From positions 1 through 64,000 of the forward strand of contig NZ_JAODNI010000092.1 of NCBI RefSeq assembly GCF_025465255.1: a stretch of DNA of 64,000 bases, read 5' to 3'. Below, one piece after another: positions 8,351 to 17,277 of this stretch (position 1 is its first letter; the number at the start of each line of letters is the position of its first letter). The translations under genes were made by a program, and so were the position numbers. The notes beneath the pieces are model-generated. The model was not told the origin of the DNA, made no database searches, and saw nothing but the letters and a program-made list of their open reading frames with translations. The DNA is from Pseudonocardia sp. (lineage in GTDB: Bacteria; Actinomycetota; Actinomycetes; Mycobacteriales; Pseudonocardiaceae).

Positions 8351-8416
8351 TCAGCGCAGCAGAGTGCGTGCCGACCCATCCCGGGCCGACTCGCTAAACC
8401 AGTATCGCTGAGCCAC
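8351..8416 (-). CDS. Aromatic amino acid leader peptide (MAQRYWFSES...)
   Basis: A 21-codon ORF, GTG to TGA, reading M-A-Q-R-Y-W-F-S-E-S-A-R-D-G-S-A-R-T-L-L-R. Codons 5-7 are consecutive Tyr, Trp and Phe, the three end products of the pathway begun by the gene 92 bases downstream. TACAGT at 8424-8429 lies 7 bases before the GTG, as for a leaderless mRNA; there is no Shine-Dalgarno. Ribosome-mediated attenuation of DAHP synthase by a leader peptide is known in Corynebacterium glutamicum (aroR upstream of aroF). Here a ribosome stalled at Tyr-Trp-Phe would mask the adjacent pairing segment and change the RNA fold. Confidence 0.75.
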   Translation of the reverse strand: MAQRYWFSESARDGSARTLLR

Positions 8417-8484
8417 GTCGACGACTGTAGCGAAGCGGTTCGCGGGCGCGCCAGGCGATCCCGGGCGCACCCGCGTCCGGGCGC

Positions 8485-8865
8485 TCAGACGGCGTACTGG
8501 CGGACCCAGGCGACGTTCATGACGACGGGGTGGTTGCCGTCGTGCCGGACGGGAACCAGTCCAGCTGGATCGTCTGGTGCATCGCACCGGGCGGCAGGTG
8601 GGAGAGATTCGATCCCCCCGGTGGTCCCGTCGGCGGTGCCCGGGGTGTCAGGGAATCGGCCGAGAATTCATCAGAGCTGTGGAGAAGGCGTGCCTCAGCC
8701 GATGGGGTCGGGCATCCGGTCCACGACGTAGCCGAGACCGGCGTGTCGCCGGTGGCCGGGTCCTCGAGCCTCCTGGGCTCGTCCCGCGTACCCGGCGTCG
8801 AGCAGGCGGGGCACGGTGACGGAGCGGGTGGTGCCGTCCGGCAGGCCGAAGTCGAGCCGGGTCAT
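8485..8865 (-). pseudogene. Decayed gene, N-terminus resembling DUF2848 proteins
   Basis: A strong Shine-Dalgarno (AGGAGAGG, 6 bases before ATG 8865) precedes MTRLDFGLPDGTTRSVTV and PRLLDAGYAGR, a start I associate with DUF2848 (fumarylacetoacetate hydrolase-like) proteins. The frame ends after 56 codons at 8695. Downstream, short protein-like pieces occur in different frames (MHQTIQLDWFP near 8580; NHPVVMNVAWVRQYAV ending at 8485). I read this as a broken gene with deletions and frameshifts; the tail may come from another gene. It is divergent from the MFS gene and probably belonged to the same catabolic module. Confidence 0.4.
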
Positions 8866-8975
8866 GTGTGACCTCTCCTGGTGACGGGTACAGGTAGCGC
8901 ACCGACCGGGGCAGCGGTGTCGAGTGGATGTTCCGAACGTGTTTCGGAGCCGCGGTGACGGTTGCGCATGCGAAT

Positions 8976-8984
8976 TGTATACAG
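8976..8984. promoter_or_regulatory. Putative GntR operator TGTATACA before the MFS gene
   Basis: TGTATACA is a perfect palindrome in an unusually A/T-rich stretch (ATTGTATACAGGGAGTATG). Its core (TATACAG) recurs between gntR and the amidohydrolase (10992-11008). Both flank genes of one module, so the GntR protein encoded at 10343-10993 is the likely ligand-responsive regulator. Confidence 0.5.
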
Positions 8985-9030
8985 GGAGTATGTACGCCAG
9001 CCAGACCAGACCGCCCACGTCAGGAGCCTC

Positions 9031-10371
9031 ATGTCCACCCCCGCAGCCGCCACGCCGGACCGGCGCTCGCTCGTCAAGGCGTTCGTGGCGAGCCTGTCCG
9101 GCACGTCCCTCGAGTGGTACGACTTCGCCGTCTACTCCGCCGCCGCCGCGCTGGTCTTCCCTCAGCTGTTCTTCCCGGGTTCCGACCCGCTCACCGGCAC
9201 GTTGCTCGCGTTCTCGACCTACGCCGTCGGCTACGTGTCGCGGCCCCTGGGCGGGTTCGTGTTCGGCCGCCTCGGAGACGTCATCGGGCGCAAGCAGGTC
9301 CTCGTCCTGACCCTGATGCTGATCGGCGGCGCCACGTTCCTGATCGGCCTGCTGCCCACCTACGCGACGATCGGCGTCGCCGCGCCGATCATCCTGGTGC
9401 TGCTGCGGTTCGCACAGGGCGTCGGCGTCGGCGGCGAGTGGGGCGGCGCGGTGCTGCTCTCCAGCGAGTTCGGGGATCCGGCGAAGCGCGGGTTCTGGTC
9501 GTCCGCGGCACAGATCGGCCCGCCCGCGGGCAACCTGATGTCCAACGGCGTGCTGGCCGTCCTCACCGCGACGCTGAGCGACCAGGCGTTCGCCTCCTGG
9601 GGCTGGCGCGTCGCGTTCCTGCTGTCCGGGCTGCTGGTCGCGTTCGGGCTGTGGATCCGGCTCAAGCTCGAGGACACCCCGGTCTTCCGGGCGATCCAGG
9701 AGCACGGCGACCGCCCGGATGCGCCGATCAAGGAGGTCTTCCGGACCGAGCGGCGCGGCCTGGTCGCGGGGGTGCTCAGTCGGATCGGCCCGGACGTCTC
9801 CTACGCGCTGTTCACCGTGTTCGTGCTGAGCTACGGCACCACCCACGGGTTCACCCGGAGCCAGGTGCTCACCGCGACGCTCACCGGCGCGGCGTTGCAG
9901 CTCGTGGGAATCCCGGCCGCCGGCGCACTGACCGACCGGATCAACCGGCGCCTCGTCTACGGCCTCGCGACGATCGGCGCCGCGGTGTGGCCGTTCGTGT
10001 TCTTCCCGATGATCAGCGGTGGCTCGACGGGGATGCTGATCCTCGGCGTCGTCGTCGGGCTGATGTTCCACTCCCTGATGTACGGGCCGCAGGCCGCGTT
10101 CATCATCGAGCAGTTCTCGCCGCGGCTGCGCTACACGGGCAGCTCGCTGGCCTACACGATCGCCGGCATCCTCGGCGGCGCGGTCGCGCCGCTGGCGTTC
10201 ACCGCCCTGAACGGGAAGTTCGGCAGCTGGGTCCCGGTGGCGCTGTACGTGGCGGTCGCGTGCGTGGTCTCGATCGGCGGGCTGGTGCTGGGCCGGGACC
10301 CGGACCGGGCCGAGGACGAGGCCTACCTCGCGCGCGGCTCCGTCACGCCTCGAGCAGAACCCGCAGTGTGA
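9031..10371 (+). CDS. MFS transporter, metabolite:H+ symporter (shikimate/proline-betaine type)
   Basis: 446 residues and about 12 membrane segments. SLSGTSLEWYDFAVYSAAAALVF, then GRLGDVIGRK (loop 2-3 motif) and FAQGVGVGGEWGGAVLL are hallmarks of the metabolite:H+ symporter (MHS) branch of MFS, which imports organic acids and zwitterions. AGGAG lies 4 bases before the ATG; longer in-frame starts would run through the TGTATACA site. It converges on gntR with a 29-base overlap of the 3' ends. The substrate is probably what the adjacent carbon-nitrogen hydrolase acts on, which is inference from context. Confidence 0.88.
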   Translation: MSTPAAATPDRRSLVKAFVASLSGTSLEWYDFAVYSAAAALVFPQLFFPGSDPLTGTLLAFSTYAVGYVSRPLGGFVFGRLGDVIGRKQVLVLTLMLIGGATFLIGLLPTYATIGVAAPIILVLLRFAQGVGVGGEWGGAVLLSSEFGDPAKRGFWSSAAQIGPPAGNLMSNGVLAVLTATLSDQAFASWGWRVAFLLSGLLVAFGLWIRLKLEDTPVFRAIQEHGDRPDAPIKEVFRTERRGLVAGVLSRIGPDVSYALFTVFVLSYGTTHGFTRSQVLTATLTGAALQLVGIPAAGALTDRINRRLVYGLATIGAAVWPFVFFPMISGGSTGMLILGVVVGLMFHSLMYGPQAAFIIEQFSPRLRYTGSSLAYTIAGILGGAVAPLAFTALNGKFGSWVPVALYVAVACVVSIGGLVLGRDPDRAEDEAYLARGSVTPRAEPAV

Positions 10372-10993
10372 GCTCCAGGTGCTCGTCGATCGCGGCGTGG
10401 GCGGCCGCCTCGTCGCCGGCGGCGAGCGCGTCGACGATCCGGCCGTGCTCGGTGCACACCGAGCGCTGCCGGTTCGCGGCGCGGTAGAGCGCCGCGACCC
10501 CGACGCGCCGTTGCCGGACCCGCAGGCCGGCGTAGGTGCGCGCGATCGTGGCGTTGCCGACGGCGTCGACGAGGGACTGGTGGAAGGCCATGTCCCGATC
10601 GATGAACGCGGTCGCCGTCGCCAGGTCGTCCGGGCCGTCCCGCACCAGCTTCTCCTGCTCGGCCAGGGCGGCGCGGAGCGCCGGGAGCGGTACCGTGCCG
10701 CCGGTGAGGGTGCGGGTGGCGGCATGCCGTTCGAGGATGCCGCGCAGTTCCATGAGCTCACGGATCTGCCGGCCGGTCAGCGGCGGGACGTACGCGCCGC
10801 GGCCGGGCATCATCTCGACCAGCCCGTCCGAGACCAGCAGGAGCAGGGCCTCGCGCACCGGGGTCCGGGACACGCCGATCCGCTTCGCCAGCTCGACCTC
10901 GTTGAGGAACGTGCCCTGGACCGCGGGGTCGGCGAGCACGGTCTCGCGCAGGTAGCGGACGGCCTTGTCGCGTCCTGACTCCCTGACCGGCAT
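10343..10993 (-). CDS. GntR family regulator, FCD (FadR/VanR-type) C-terminal domain
   Basis: 216 residues. The winged helix-turn-helix occupies roughly residues 10-75 (LNEVELAKRIGVSRTPVREA, then LVEMMPGRGAYVPPLT). The helical FCD ligand domain follows (about 80-210), with AFIDRDMAFHQSLVDAVGN and TEHGRIVDALAAGDEAAAHA supplying the usual Asp/His metal-binding positions. It lies between a permease gene and an amidohydrolase gene and shares a 37-base divergent promoter with the latter. ATACAG repeats cover this start and a related palindrome precedes the permease, so it probably represses all three. Confidence 0.9.
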   Translation of the reverse strand: MPVRESGRDKAVRYLRETVLADPAVQGTFLNEVELAKRIGVSRTPVREALLLLVSDGLVEMMPGRGAYVPPLTGRQIRELMELRGILERHAATRTLTGGTVPLPALRAALAEQEKLVRDGPDDLATATAFIDRDMAFHQSLVDAVGNATIARTYAGLRVRQRRVGVAALYRAANRQRSVCTEHGRIVDALAAGDEAAAHAAIDEHLELTLRVLLEA

Positions 10994-11008
10994 ACAGAAG
11001 ATATACAG
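10992..11008. promoter_or_regulatory. Putative GntR operator, ATACAG direct repeat
   Basis: Two ATACAG units 11 bp apart (10992-10997 and 11003-11008) fill the 37-base gap between the gntR start and the amidohydrolase start. The sequence is A/T-rich against its surroundings and shares TATACAG with the site at 8976. Confidence 0.5.
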
Positions 11009-11030
11009 CACCACCGACAGGAGGACCCCC

Positions 11031-11819
11031 GTGCGCATCGCGCTCGCCCAGATCGTCTCCACCTCGGAACCGGAGGCGAACCTCGGCCTCGTGACGGACC
11101 AGGTCCGCGCGGCCGCCGAGCAGGGCGCCCGCCTGGTCGTGTTCCCCGAGGCCACGATGTGCTGCTTCGGGGTGAAGCTCGGGCCGGTCGCCGAGCCCCT
11201 CGACGGGCCGTGGGCCACGGACGTCCGCGCGATCGCCGAGGACGCGGGAGTCACCGTCGTCGCCGGGATGTTCACCCCGAGCCCCGACGGGCGGGTGCGC
11301 AACACGCTGCTCGCGACGGGCGGCGGCGTCGAGGCGGCATACGACAAGATCCACCTCTTCGACGCGTTCGGGTTCGCCGAGTCGGACACGGTCGCCCCGG
11401 GCACTGACCCGGTCACGATCGAGGTCGACGGGCTCACGGTCGGCCTGTCCACGTGCTACGACCTGCGGTTCCCCGGGCTCTACCAGACCCTCGCGGACCG
11501 GGGTGCCACGCTGGTCGTCGCGCCTGCGTCGTGGGGCGCGGGACCGGGCAAGCGCGCGCAGTGGGACCTGCTGGTGCGGGCCCGCGCGCTGGACTCGACG
11601 ACGTTCGTCGCGGCCTGCGACCAGGCGGACCCGACGACGGTGGGCCGCGAGGCGGGCCGGGCGCCGACCGGGATCGGGGCGAGCGCGGTCGCCGGGCCGT
11701 TCGGATCGATCGTCGCGCAGCTGGACGCGGAGCCGGGGCTGCTGGTCGTCGACATCGACCCGGGAGCGGTCGACGCGGCGCGGAAGTCCGTGCCCGTGCT
11801 GGCCAACCGGAAGTTCTGA
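11031..11819 (+). CDS. Carbon-nitrogen hydrolase (nitrilase superfamily amidohydrolase)
   Basis: 262 residues. The catalytic triad is visible: Glu40 (FPEAT), Lys106 (DKIHLFD) and Cys142 (STCYDLRFP). The enzyme hydrolyses a nonpeptide C-N bond, typically an omega-amide or carbamoyl group; the RFP motif and length fit the Nit1/Nit2/omega-amidase-like branch. AGGAGG precedes the GTG by 6 bases, so this start is well supported. It shares a promoter region with gntR and a candidate operator with the MFS importer, giving an import-hydrolysis-regulation module. The true substrate is unknown. Confidence 0.92.
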   Translation: MRIALAQIVSTSEPEANLGLVTDQVRAAAEQGARLVVFPEATMCCFGVKLGPVAEPLDGPWATDVRAIAEDAGVTVVAGMFTPSPDGRVRNTLLATGGGVEAAYDKIHLFDAFGFAESDTVAPGTDPVTIEVDGLTVGLSTCYDLRFPGLYQTLADRGATLVVAPASWGAGPGKRAQWDLLVRARALDSTTFVAACDQADPTTVGREAGRAPTGIGASAVAGPFGSIVAQLDAEPGLLVVDIDPGAVDAARKSVPVLANRKF

Positions 11820-11826
11820 GCCCGAC

Positions 11827-12123
11827 TCAGCCGCCGGCGGCCGCGACGTGCTGCGAGATCACGCCCGCGAGGTCCGTGTCCTTCGCCGTCAGCCCACCCT
11901 CGGAGTGGGTGGACAGCCGGAAGGTCAGGGTGCGCCAGCGGACGTCGATGTCCGGGTGGTGGTCCCGGGACTCGGCGTCCTCCGCGACCCGGTCGACGAC
12001 CGCGATCGCCTCCGGGAAGGACGGGAGCTTCACGGTGCGCACGATCGAGTCGCCGTCCCGCTCCCAGCCGGGGAGCCGGGCCAGGGCGGCGGTGACGGCG
12101 TCGTCGTCCAGGAGTTGGGCCAT
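11827..12123 (-). CDS. Pterin-4a-carbinolamine dehydratase
   Basis: 98 residues, the standard length. DHHPDIDVRWRTLTFRLSTH followed by GGLTAKDTDLA is the family signature, with the His pair of the active site (DHHPD). It dehydrates 4a-hydroxytetrahydropterin in pterin recycling; in bacteria without an aromatic hydroxylase the role is often unclear. No Shine-Dalgarno is visible before the ATG. It lies head-to-tail behind the ABC transporter genes, 37 bases after them on the same strand, so it could be their last cotranscribed gene. Confidence 0.92.
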   Translation of the reverse strand: MAQLLDDDAVTAALARLPGWERDGDSIVRTVKLPSFPEAIAVVDRVAEDAESRDHHPDIDVRWRTLTFRLSTHSEGGLTAKDTDLAGVISQHVAAAGG

Positions 12124-12160
12124 GCGGTCATGATGGCGCGCCCGGCCGATCCCGGCAGGC

Positions 12161-13011
12161 TCACGCGTCCCGGCGCTGCATCCTGACGGCCGTGAACCCC
12201 AGCCCGATCGCGAGGTAGCAGAGCGCGCGCAGCGTGGACTCGCCCAGCCCGCCCAGCGGCAGCGGATCCCGCAGGGCGTCGGCCGAGGCACCCCAGCCCG
12301 AGGTCAGCAGCCAGGGCTGGAGCCAGTCCAGGGCGGGGATCGCGCCGAGCACCCCGAACACGATGAGCCCGCCGAGCACCGATGCCAGCACCACCAGCGG
12401 GTGCTCGGTGAGCGACGAGAGCGCCAGCGCGATTGCGCCGACCGCCGCCAGCTGCCCGATCACCCAGACCGCGACGAGCGCGACCCGGCCGAGCGCCTCG
12501 CCCGTGCCGAGCGTCGTGCCGGACAGCGTGACGACCTGACCGGAGCCGCCGACGATCAGCGATCCGGCGAGCACCCCGACGACCGCGATCACCAGCACCG
12601 CCAGCGTCGCGACGACGAGCACGCCGAACGCCTTCACCCCGACCAGCCGGAGCCGGCCGACGGGCGCGAGGAGCAGCCCGCGCAACGTGCCGTGCGAGGC
12701 CTCGCCCGCGATCGCGTCCGCCGCGGCCATCGCGACGGCGAGCGGCAGCAGCAACGTCAGCGACAGGGTGAGCGCCGCGATCGGGAGGACCAGGCCGTTG
12801 CCGGCGACGGCGCCGATCAGCCCGCCGCCCGCCTGCCGGTCCGCGACCACGATGCCGATCGCGATCAGGACCGGGATCAGCGCGAACAGGCCGAGCATGA
12901 CGAGCGTCCGCGGGCGCCGGAGCACCCAGCGGACCTCGGCGGCGAGGAGCCGGTCGAGCGGGGCGGTGGTCCGGGTCGGCTGCGCCGTGTCCCGTTCCAC
13001 CAGCGACGTGC

Positions 13012-13015
<4 letters not shown>
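12161..13015 (-). CDS. ABC transporter permease (ABC-2 type)
   Basis: 284 residues, about six hydrophobic segments: one near residue 40 (TLVMLGLFALIPVLIAIGIV), then a cluster from about 85 to 275. Segment AAADAIAGEASHGTLRGLLL is the conserved ABC-2 motif before transmembrane helix 3. It should form the membrane part of an exporter with the ATPase encoded just upstream, whose stop it overlaps by 4 bases. The substrate cannot be read; drug, peptide or lipid export is typical, and the linked two-component system suggests envelope defence. Confidence 0.88.
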
Positions 13016-13982
<967 letters not shown>

Positions 13983-13986
<4 letters not shown>

Positions 13987-15053
13987 TTGGCGAGAGCCTC
14001 GGTGAGGACCTGCTCGGGCACCGCGCCGCCGGCGACCCGGCCGTCGTCGGTGACGATGGCGCTCGCGACGGCGGTGGTGATCAGCCGCCCGCTGCCCCAG
14101 CTACCGCTGACCGGCGTACCGAGCGAGGACAGGTCCGGGGCGGCACCGCCGGGGCGGCCCTGGTCCCCGGGAGTCGGCCGGCCCTGCGGTGCTGTGGGTG
14201 CCTTACCGACGACCACGGTGTCCCACCCGTCGCCGACGACGGTGGTGCCGGCGGGCGGACCGCTCTGGCCGGGCGTGCCCTCGGGCTTGTCCGCCGGGGC
14301 CGGCTCGTCCGTCACGGTCGTGCCGGGCGGCGGGGTGAACGTGAACAGCGAGGCGTCCTGCGGGCCGAAGGTGAGGTCCGTGAAGCCGATCTCCAGCGCG
14401 GGGTTCGTCGAGCCGTTCGCGAGCACGGTGAGCCGGGTCGGGACGCGCTTCTCGGCGTCGACGGCGATCCGGACCTCGCGCAGCAGGGTGCGCTCGGTCG
14501 GGTTGGGCGCGAGCACCAGGTCGTAGGCGGGGCGGCCCGCGACCTCGGCGGTGCCGTCGACCGTGATCGTGCTGGTCTTGCCCAGGGTCTCGATCGCCTG
14601 CGCGGCCGCGGCCGTCGGGTCCGTGGCGGACCGCTGGTCCGGGGCGTGCTCCCCGGGGGTGACGGCGTGCTTGGCGGCCGTGCGGTCCGCGGAGTCGTAG
14701 GTCCACACCGTGGTCCCGTCCGCGACGACCGTCTTCTCGTCGGAGCCCGACGGGATCGAGAGCCGGCCCTTGCCGTCGTCACCGGACCAGACCCGGGCGG
14801 TGCTGGTGCCGTTCGCCAGCTGCGCCGGCGCACCGGGGATCGACGGGAGGCCGAGCGCGTTGTCCAGCGCCACCGTCCCGTTGAACGGCCCCGGCTTCGC
14901 CGTCAGCACCGAACTCACCAGGTCCTGCGCGGACACCGGCGGAAGCTCCGGCGCGGCCCCGGCGCCCGCCGGGACCGCGATCAGCCCGAGCCCGACGGCA
15001 CCCGCGAGCGCCGCTCCCACACCGATCCGTGACCACGCACGTCCTGCCGTCAT
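13983..15053 (-). CDS. Secreted LolA-like (DUF2092-type) protein
   Basis: 356 residues. Residues 1-32 are a signal peptide (RIGVGAALAGAVGLGLIAVP, then AGAGA). The rest fits the outer-membrane-lipoprotein-carrier fold: LVSSVLTAKPGPFNGTVALD near the N-terminus, TTVWTYDS in the middle and FTDLTFGPQDASLFTFTPPPG near residue 260. A Pro/Gly-rich linker and a last segment (VSGSWGSGRLITTAVASAIV) follow, a layout seen in actinobacterial sigma/ABC-associated lipid-binding proteins. An alternative ATG lies at 15071; neither has a clear Shine-Dalgarno. It heads the ABC operon and is divergent from the two-component system, so it may present a lipid or drug to the exporter. Confidence 0.75.
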
Positions 15054-15075
15054 GTGCTCAGCCTGACGCATCACG

Positions 15076-15111
15076 GCTGAGAGTGTTCTGAGTCGCTGAG
15101 AGTGTTCTGAG
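15076..15111. promoter_or_regulatory. Tandem CTGAG repeats, putative response regulator operator
   Basis: A 17-bp unit GCTGAGAGTGTTCTGAG occurs twice, at 15076-15092 and 15095-15111. Each copy holds two CTGAG half-sites 11 bp apart, giving four half-sites at 15077, 15088, 15096 and 15107. One-turn direct repeats are the usual binding pattern of OmpR/PhoB-type regulators such as the one encoded 46 bases away. The site lies between the two divergent operons and could control both. Confidence 0.65.
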
Positions 15112-15156
15112 CCGGCGTACCCGTTCCCGCCGGTGGTGACCGGTACGTTTCGGCCG

Positions 15157-15840
15157 ATGGCACGAGTGCTGGTGGTGGACGACGAGCCCGGGGTGCGCAC
15201 GGCGCTGACCCGCGGGCTCAGCGCCGAGGGCATGGAGGTCGTCGCGCTCGCGGACGGTCCGTCCGCCCTGCGCGCGGCCCTGACCGGCAGTTTCGACGCC
15301 GTCGTGCTGGACATCATCATCCCCGGGCTCTCCGGTTACCGGGTCCTGGAGCAGCTGCGCGCGGCCGGCGTGGACACCCCCGTCCTGCTGCTCTCCGCCA
15401 AGGACGGCGAGGTGGACCAGGCGGACGGGCTGGACCTCGGCGCGGACGGCTATCTCGTCAAACCGTTCTCGTTCGTCGTGCTCGTCGCCCAGCTCAAGGC
15501 GATGCTGCGGCGCCGGGACGCGACGCTCGGCCGCACCGGCCGGCGCGTCCGCCTCGGCGCGCTGGTCGTCGACCCGGCGTCGCGCACGGTGACCTGGGAG
15601 GCCACGCCGATCGAGCTGTCCCCGCGGGAGTTCGAGCTGCTGCACGCGCTCGCCAGCCGGCCGGACACCGCCGTCGCGAAGGACGAGCTGCTGCGGCTGG
15701 TCTGGGGGGACGAGCAGGCGGCCAGCCGGAACGTCGTCGAGGTCTACGTGGGGTACCTGAGGCGCAAGCTCGACGCCGTCGGGGCCGGACACCTGCTGCG
15801 CACCGTCCGCGGGCACGGATATCTGGTCGGCACGGGGTGA
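15157..15840 (+). CDS. OmpR-family response regulator
   Basis: 227 residues. Receiver domain at 1-115 with the acidic pair in VVDDE, phosphoacceptor Asp52 (VVLDIIIPG), the Ser in LLLSAKDG and Lys102 (VKPFSF). The winged-helix DNA-binding domain runs from about 130 to 225 (ELSPREFELLHALA, VVEVYVGYLRRKL, TVRGHGYLV). I chose this ATG because TACGTT lies 7 bases upstream, fitting a leaderless mRNA, and because MARVLVVDDE is the canonical start. It forms an operon with the sensor kinase 10 bases downstream and probably binds the repeats at 15076-15111. It resembles MprA/TcrA-type regulators. Confidence 0.93.
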   Translation: MARVLVVDDEPGVRTALTRGLSAEGMEVVALADGPSALRAALTGSFDAVVLDIIIPGLSGYRVLEQLRAAGVDTPVLLLSAKDGEVDQADGLDLGADGYLVKPFSFVVLVAQLKAMLRRRDATLGRTGRRVRLGALVVDPASRTVTWEATPIELSPREFELLHALASRPDTAVAKDELLRLVWGDEQAASRNVVEVYVGYLRRKLDAVGAGHLLRTVRGHGYLVGTG

Positions 15841-15850
15841 GACGGCCCGG

Positions 15851-17185
15851 ATGAGTCGACGCGCGGTCCGGCTGCGGGCCTGGTGGCGGCGGCGCTCGCT
15901 GCGGGTCCGGATCACCGTCGTGGTGGGGGGCGTCGCGCTGGTCGCGCTGCTGGCCCTGAGCCGGCTCGGCGTCGGGCTGCTCTACACCACGCTCCTCGGC
16001 GCCGCGGACGTCGAGCTGCGGGGTCAGGCGGAGATCGTCGCCGGCCGGTTGACGAGCGGGGAGACCGTGAACGCGCCGGGGATCGCGCCGTCGATCCGGA
16101 TCGTGGACGTCGCCGGGAACCCGGTCGACGGCCGCGGCCCGCTCCCGCTCCAGGCGCGGAACGTCCGCCGGCTCGCGGCCGGCGAGGCGGAGTCGGTGTT
16201 CCGCGGCCGGGACGCGACGCGCTGGATCGCGGAGCCCGTGGTGATGCCGGACGGCACGACGAAGCTGGTCCTGGCCTCGGGGGACCTCGTCGGCGGGGCG
16301 ACCCTGCTGGCACGCGCGGCCGTCGGCTTCCTGCTCGCGGCGTTGCTGGTGGCCGCGATCGTCGCGGCGACGGCGTGGGTCGCCACCCGGTTCGCGCTGC
16401 GGCCCGTGGACCGGATGCGCTCCGCCGCCGCGGCGCTCCCGCCCGGGGAACGGCTGCCCCTGCCCGTCGCCCGGGACGAGCTGCGGTCCCTCGCCGAGGA
16501 GATGAACTCGCTGCTCGCCCGCCGGGACGACGCCGTGACCCGGCTCGAGCGCTTCACCGGGGACGCCGCGCACGAGCTGCGCTCACCCGTCGCGGCGATC
16601 CGCGCGCAGGCCGAGGTCGCCGTCATGCACCCGGATCCGGCGCTGGCCGAGGAGACGCTGCGGGACGTCGCGGGGGAGGCCCAGCGGCTGTCCGGGCTGC
16701 TCTCGGACCTGCTCGCGCTCGCCCGGGCGGACGCCGGGCGGCGGCCCGCGGCCGAACCGGTGGACCTGGTCGGCGCGGCGCGGCTCGCCGTGGCCCGCGC
16801 CGGGCAGGACGGCCCGGTGGTCGAGCTGGTCGCGCCCGCCGCGGCGTCCGTGGCCGCGAGCCCCGCGGAGATCGGGCTCGTGCTGGACAACCTGATCGGC
16901 AACGCCCGCCGCTACGCCCGCACGCTGGTCCGGGTCGAGGTGCTGCCGGCGGGGCGGCGCACCCGGCTCGTCGTGTCCGACGACGGGCCGGGCATCCCGG
17001 CCGAGGAGCGCCGCCGGGTCTTCGACCGCTTCACCCGCCTCGCACCCGAAGCCGACGGCGGCCACGCGGGCCTGGGCCTCGCCCTGGTCGAGGCGCTGGT
17101 GGGCGGGCGCGGCGGCGAGGTCGTCGCGGGGGAGTCCGCCTGGGGCGGCGCTCGCCTGGAGGTCCGCTGGCCCACCCCCACCTGA
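15851..17185 (+). CDS. Sensor histidine kinase
   Basis: 444 residues. Membrane helices near residues 20-45 and 155-180 flank an extracytoplasmic sensor segment of about 110 residues. Then come a HAMP domain (TRFALRPVDRMRSAAAALPP), a HisKA domain with His241 (AAHELRSPVAAIR), and the ATPase domain with N box (LVLDNLIGNARRYA), G1 (SDDGPGIPAEE), F box (VFDRFTRL) and G2 (HAGLGLALVEAL). It phosphorylates the response regulator encoded just upstream. The link to an ABC exporter and a LolA-like protein suggests that it senses envelope damage or an antimicrobial; this is inference. Confidence 0.94.
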   Translation: MSRRAVRLRAWWRRRSLRVRITVVVGGVALVALLALSRLGVGLLYTTLLGAADVELRGQAEIVAGRLTSGETVNAPGIAPSIRIVDVAGNPVDGRGPLPLQARNVRRLAAGEAESVFRGRDATRWIAEPVVMPDGTTKLVLASGDLVGGATLLARAAVGFLLAALLVAAIVAATAWVATRFALRPVDRMRSAAAALPPGERLPLPVARDELRSLAEEMNSLLARRDDAVTRLERFTGDAAHELRSPVAAIRAQAEVAVMHPDPALAEETLRDVAGEAQRLSGLLSDLLALARADAGRRPAAEPVDLVGAARLAVARAGQDGPVVELVAPAAASVAASPAEIGLVLDNLIGNARRYARTLVRVEVLPAGRRTRLVVSDDGPGIPAEERRRVFDRFTRLAPEADGGHAGLGLALVEALVGGRGGEVVAGESAWGGARLEVRWPTPT

Positions 17186-17193
17186 CCCGCCCC

Positions 17194-17256
17194 GCGAGTC
17201 GCGACGAGAGACCGCGTGAGTCGGGATGTGGGACCGGCGAGTCGGGATCTCCCGCC
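17194..17256 (+). repeat. Three 20-bp direct repeats (GCGAGTCGSGAY type)
   Basis: Copies start at 17194 (GCGAGTCGCGACGAGAGACC), 17216 (GTGAGTCGGGATGTGGGACC) and 17237 (GCGAGTCGGGATCTCCCGCC), spaced 21-22 bp. They fill the gap between the kinase and the Nudix fusion gene. The core GCGAGTCG also makes the terminator stem at 45710-45738, so it looks like a dispersed intergenic element of this genome. Confidence 0.55.
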
Positions 17257-17277
17257 CGGCTTGACACGATCACGCGC

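Noticed and set aside
9360..9731. Candidate small antisense protein within the MFS gene
   Set aside because: Shadow frame with no start signal and no recognisable fold.
8695..10761. 688-codon minus-strand frame across the MFS gene
   Set aside because: It is the antisense shadow of the MFS and GntR genes; only its last 56 codons, with their own ATG and Shine-Dalgarno at 8865, look like a gene remnant.
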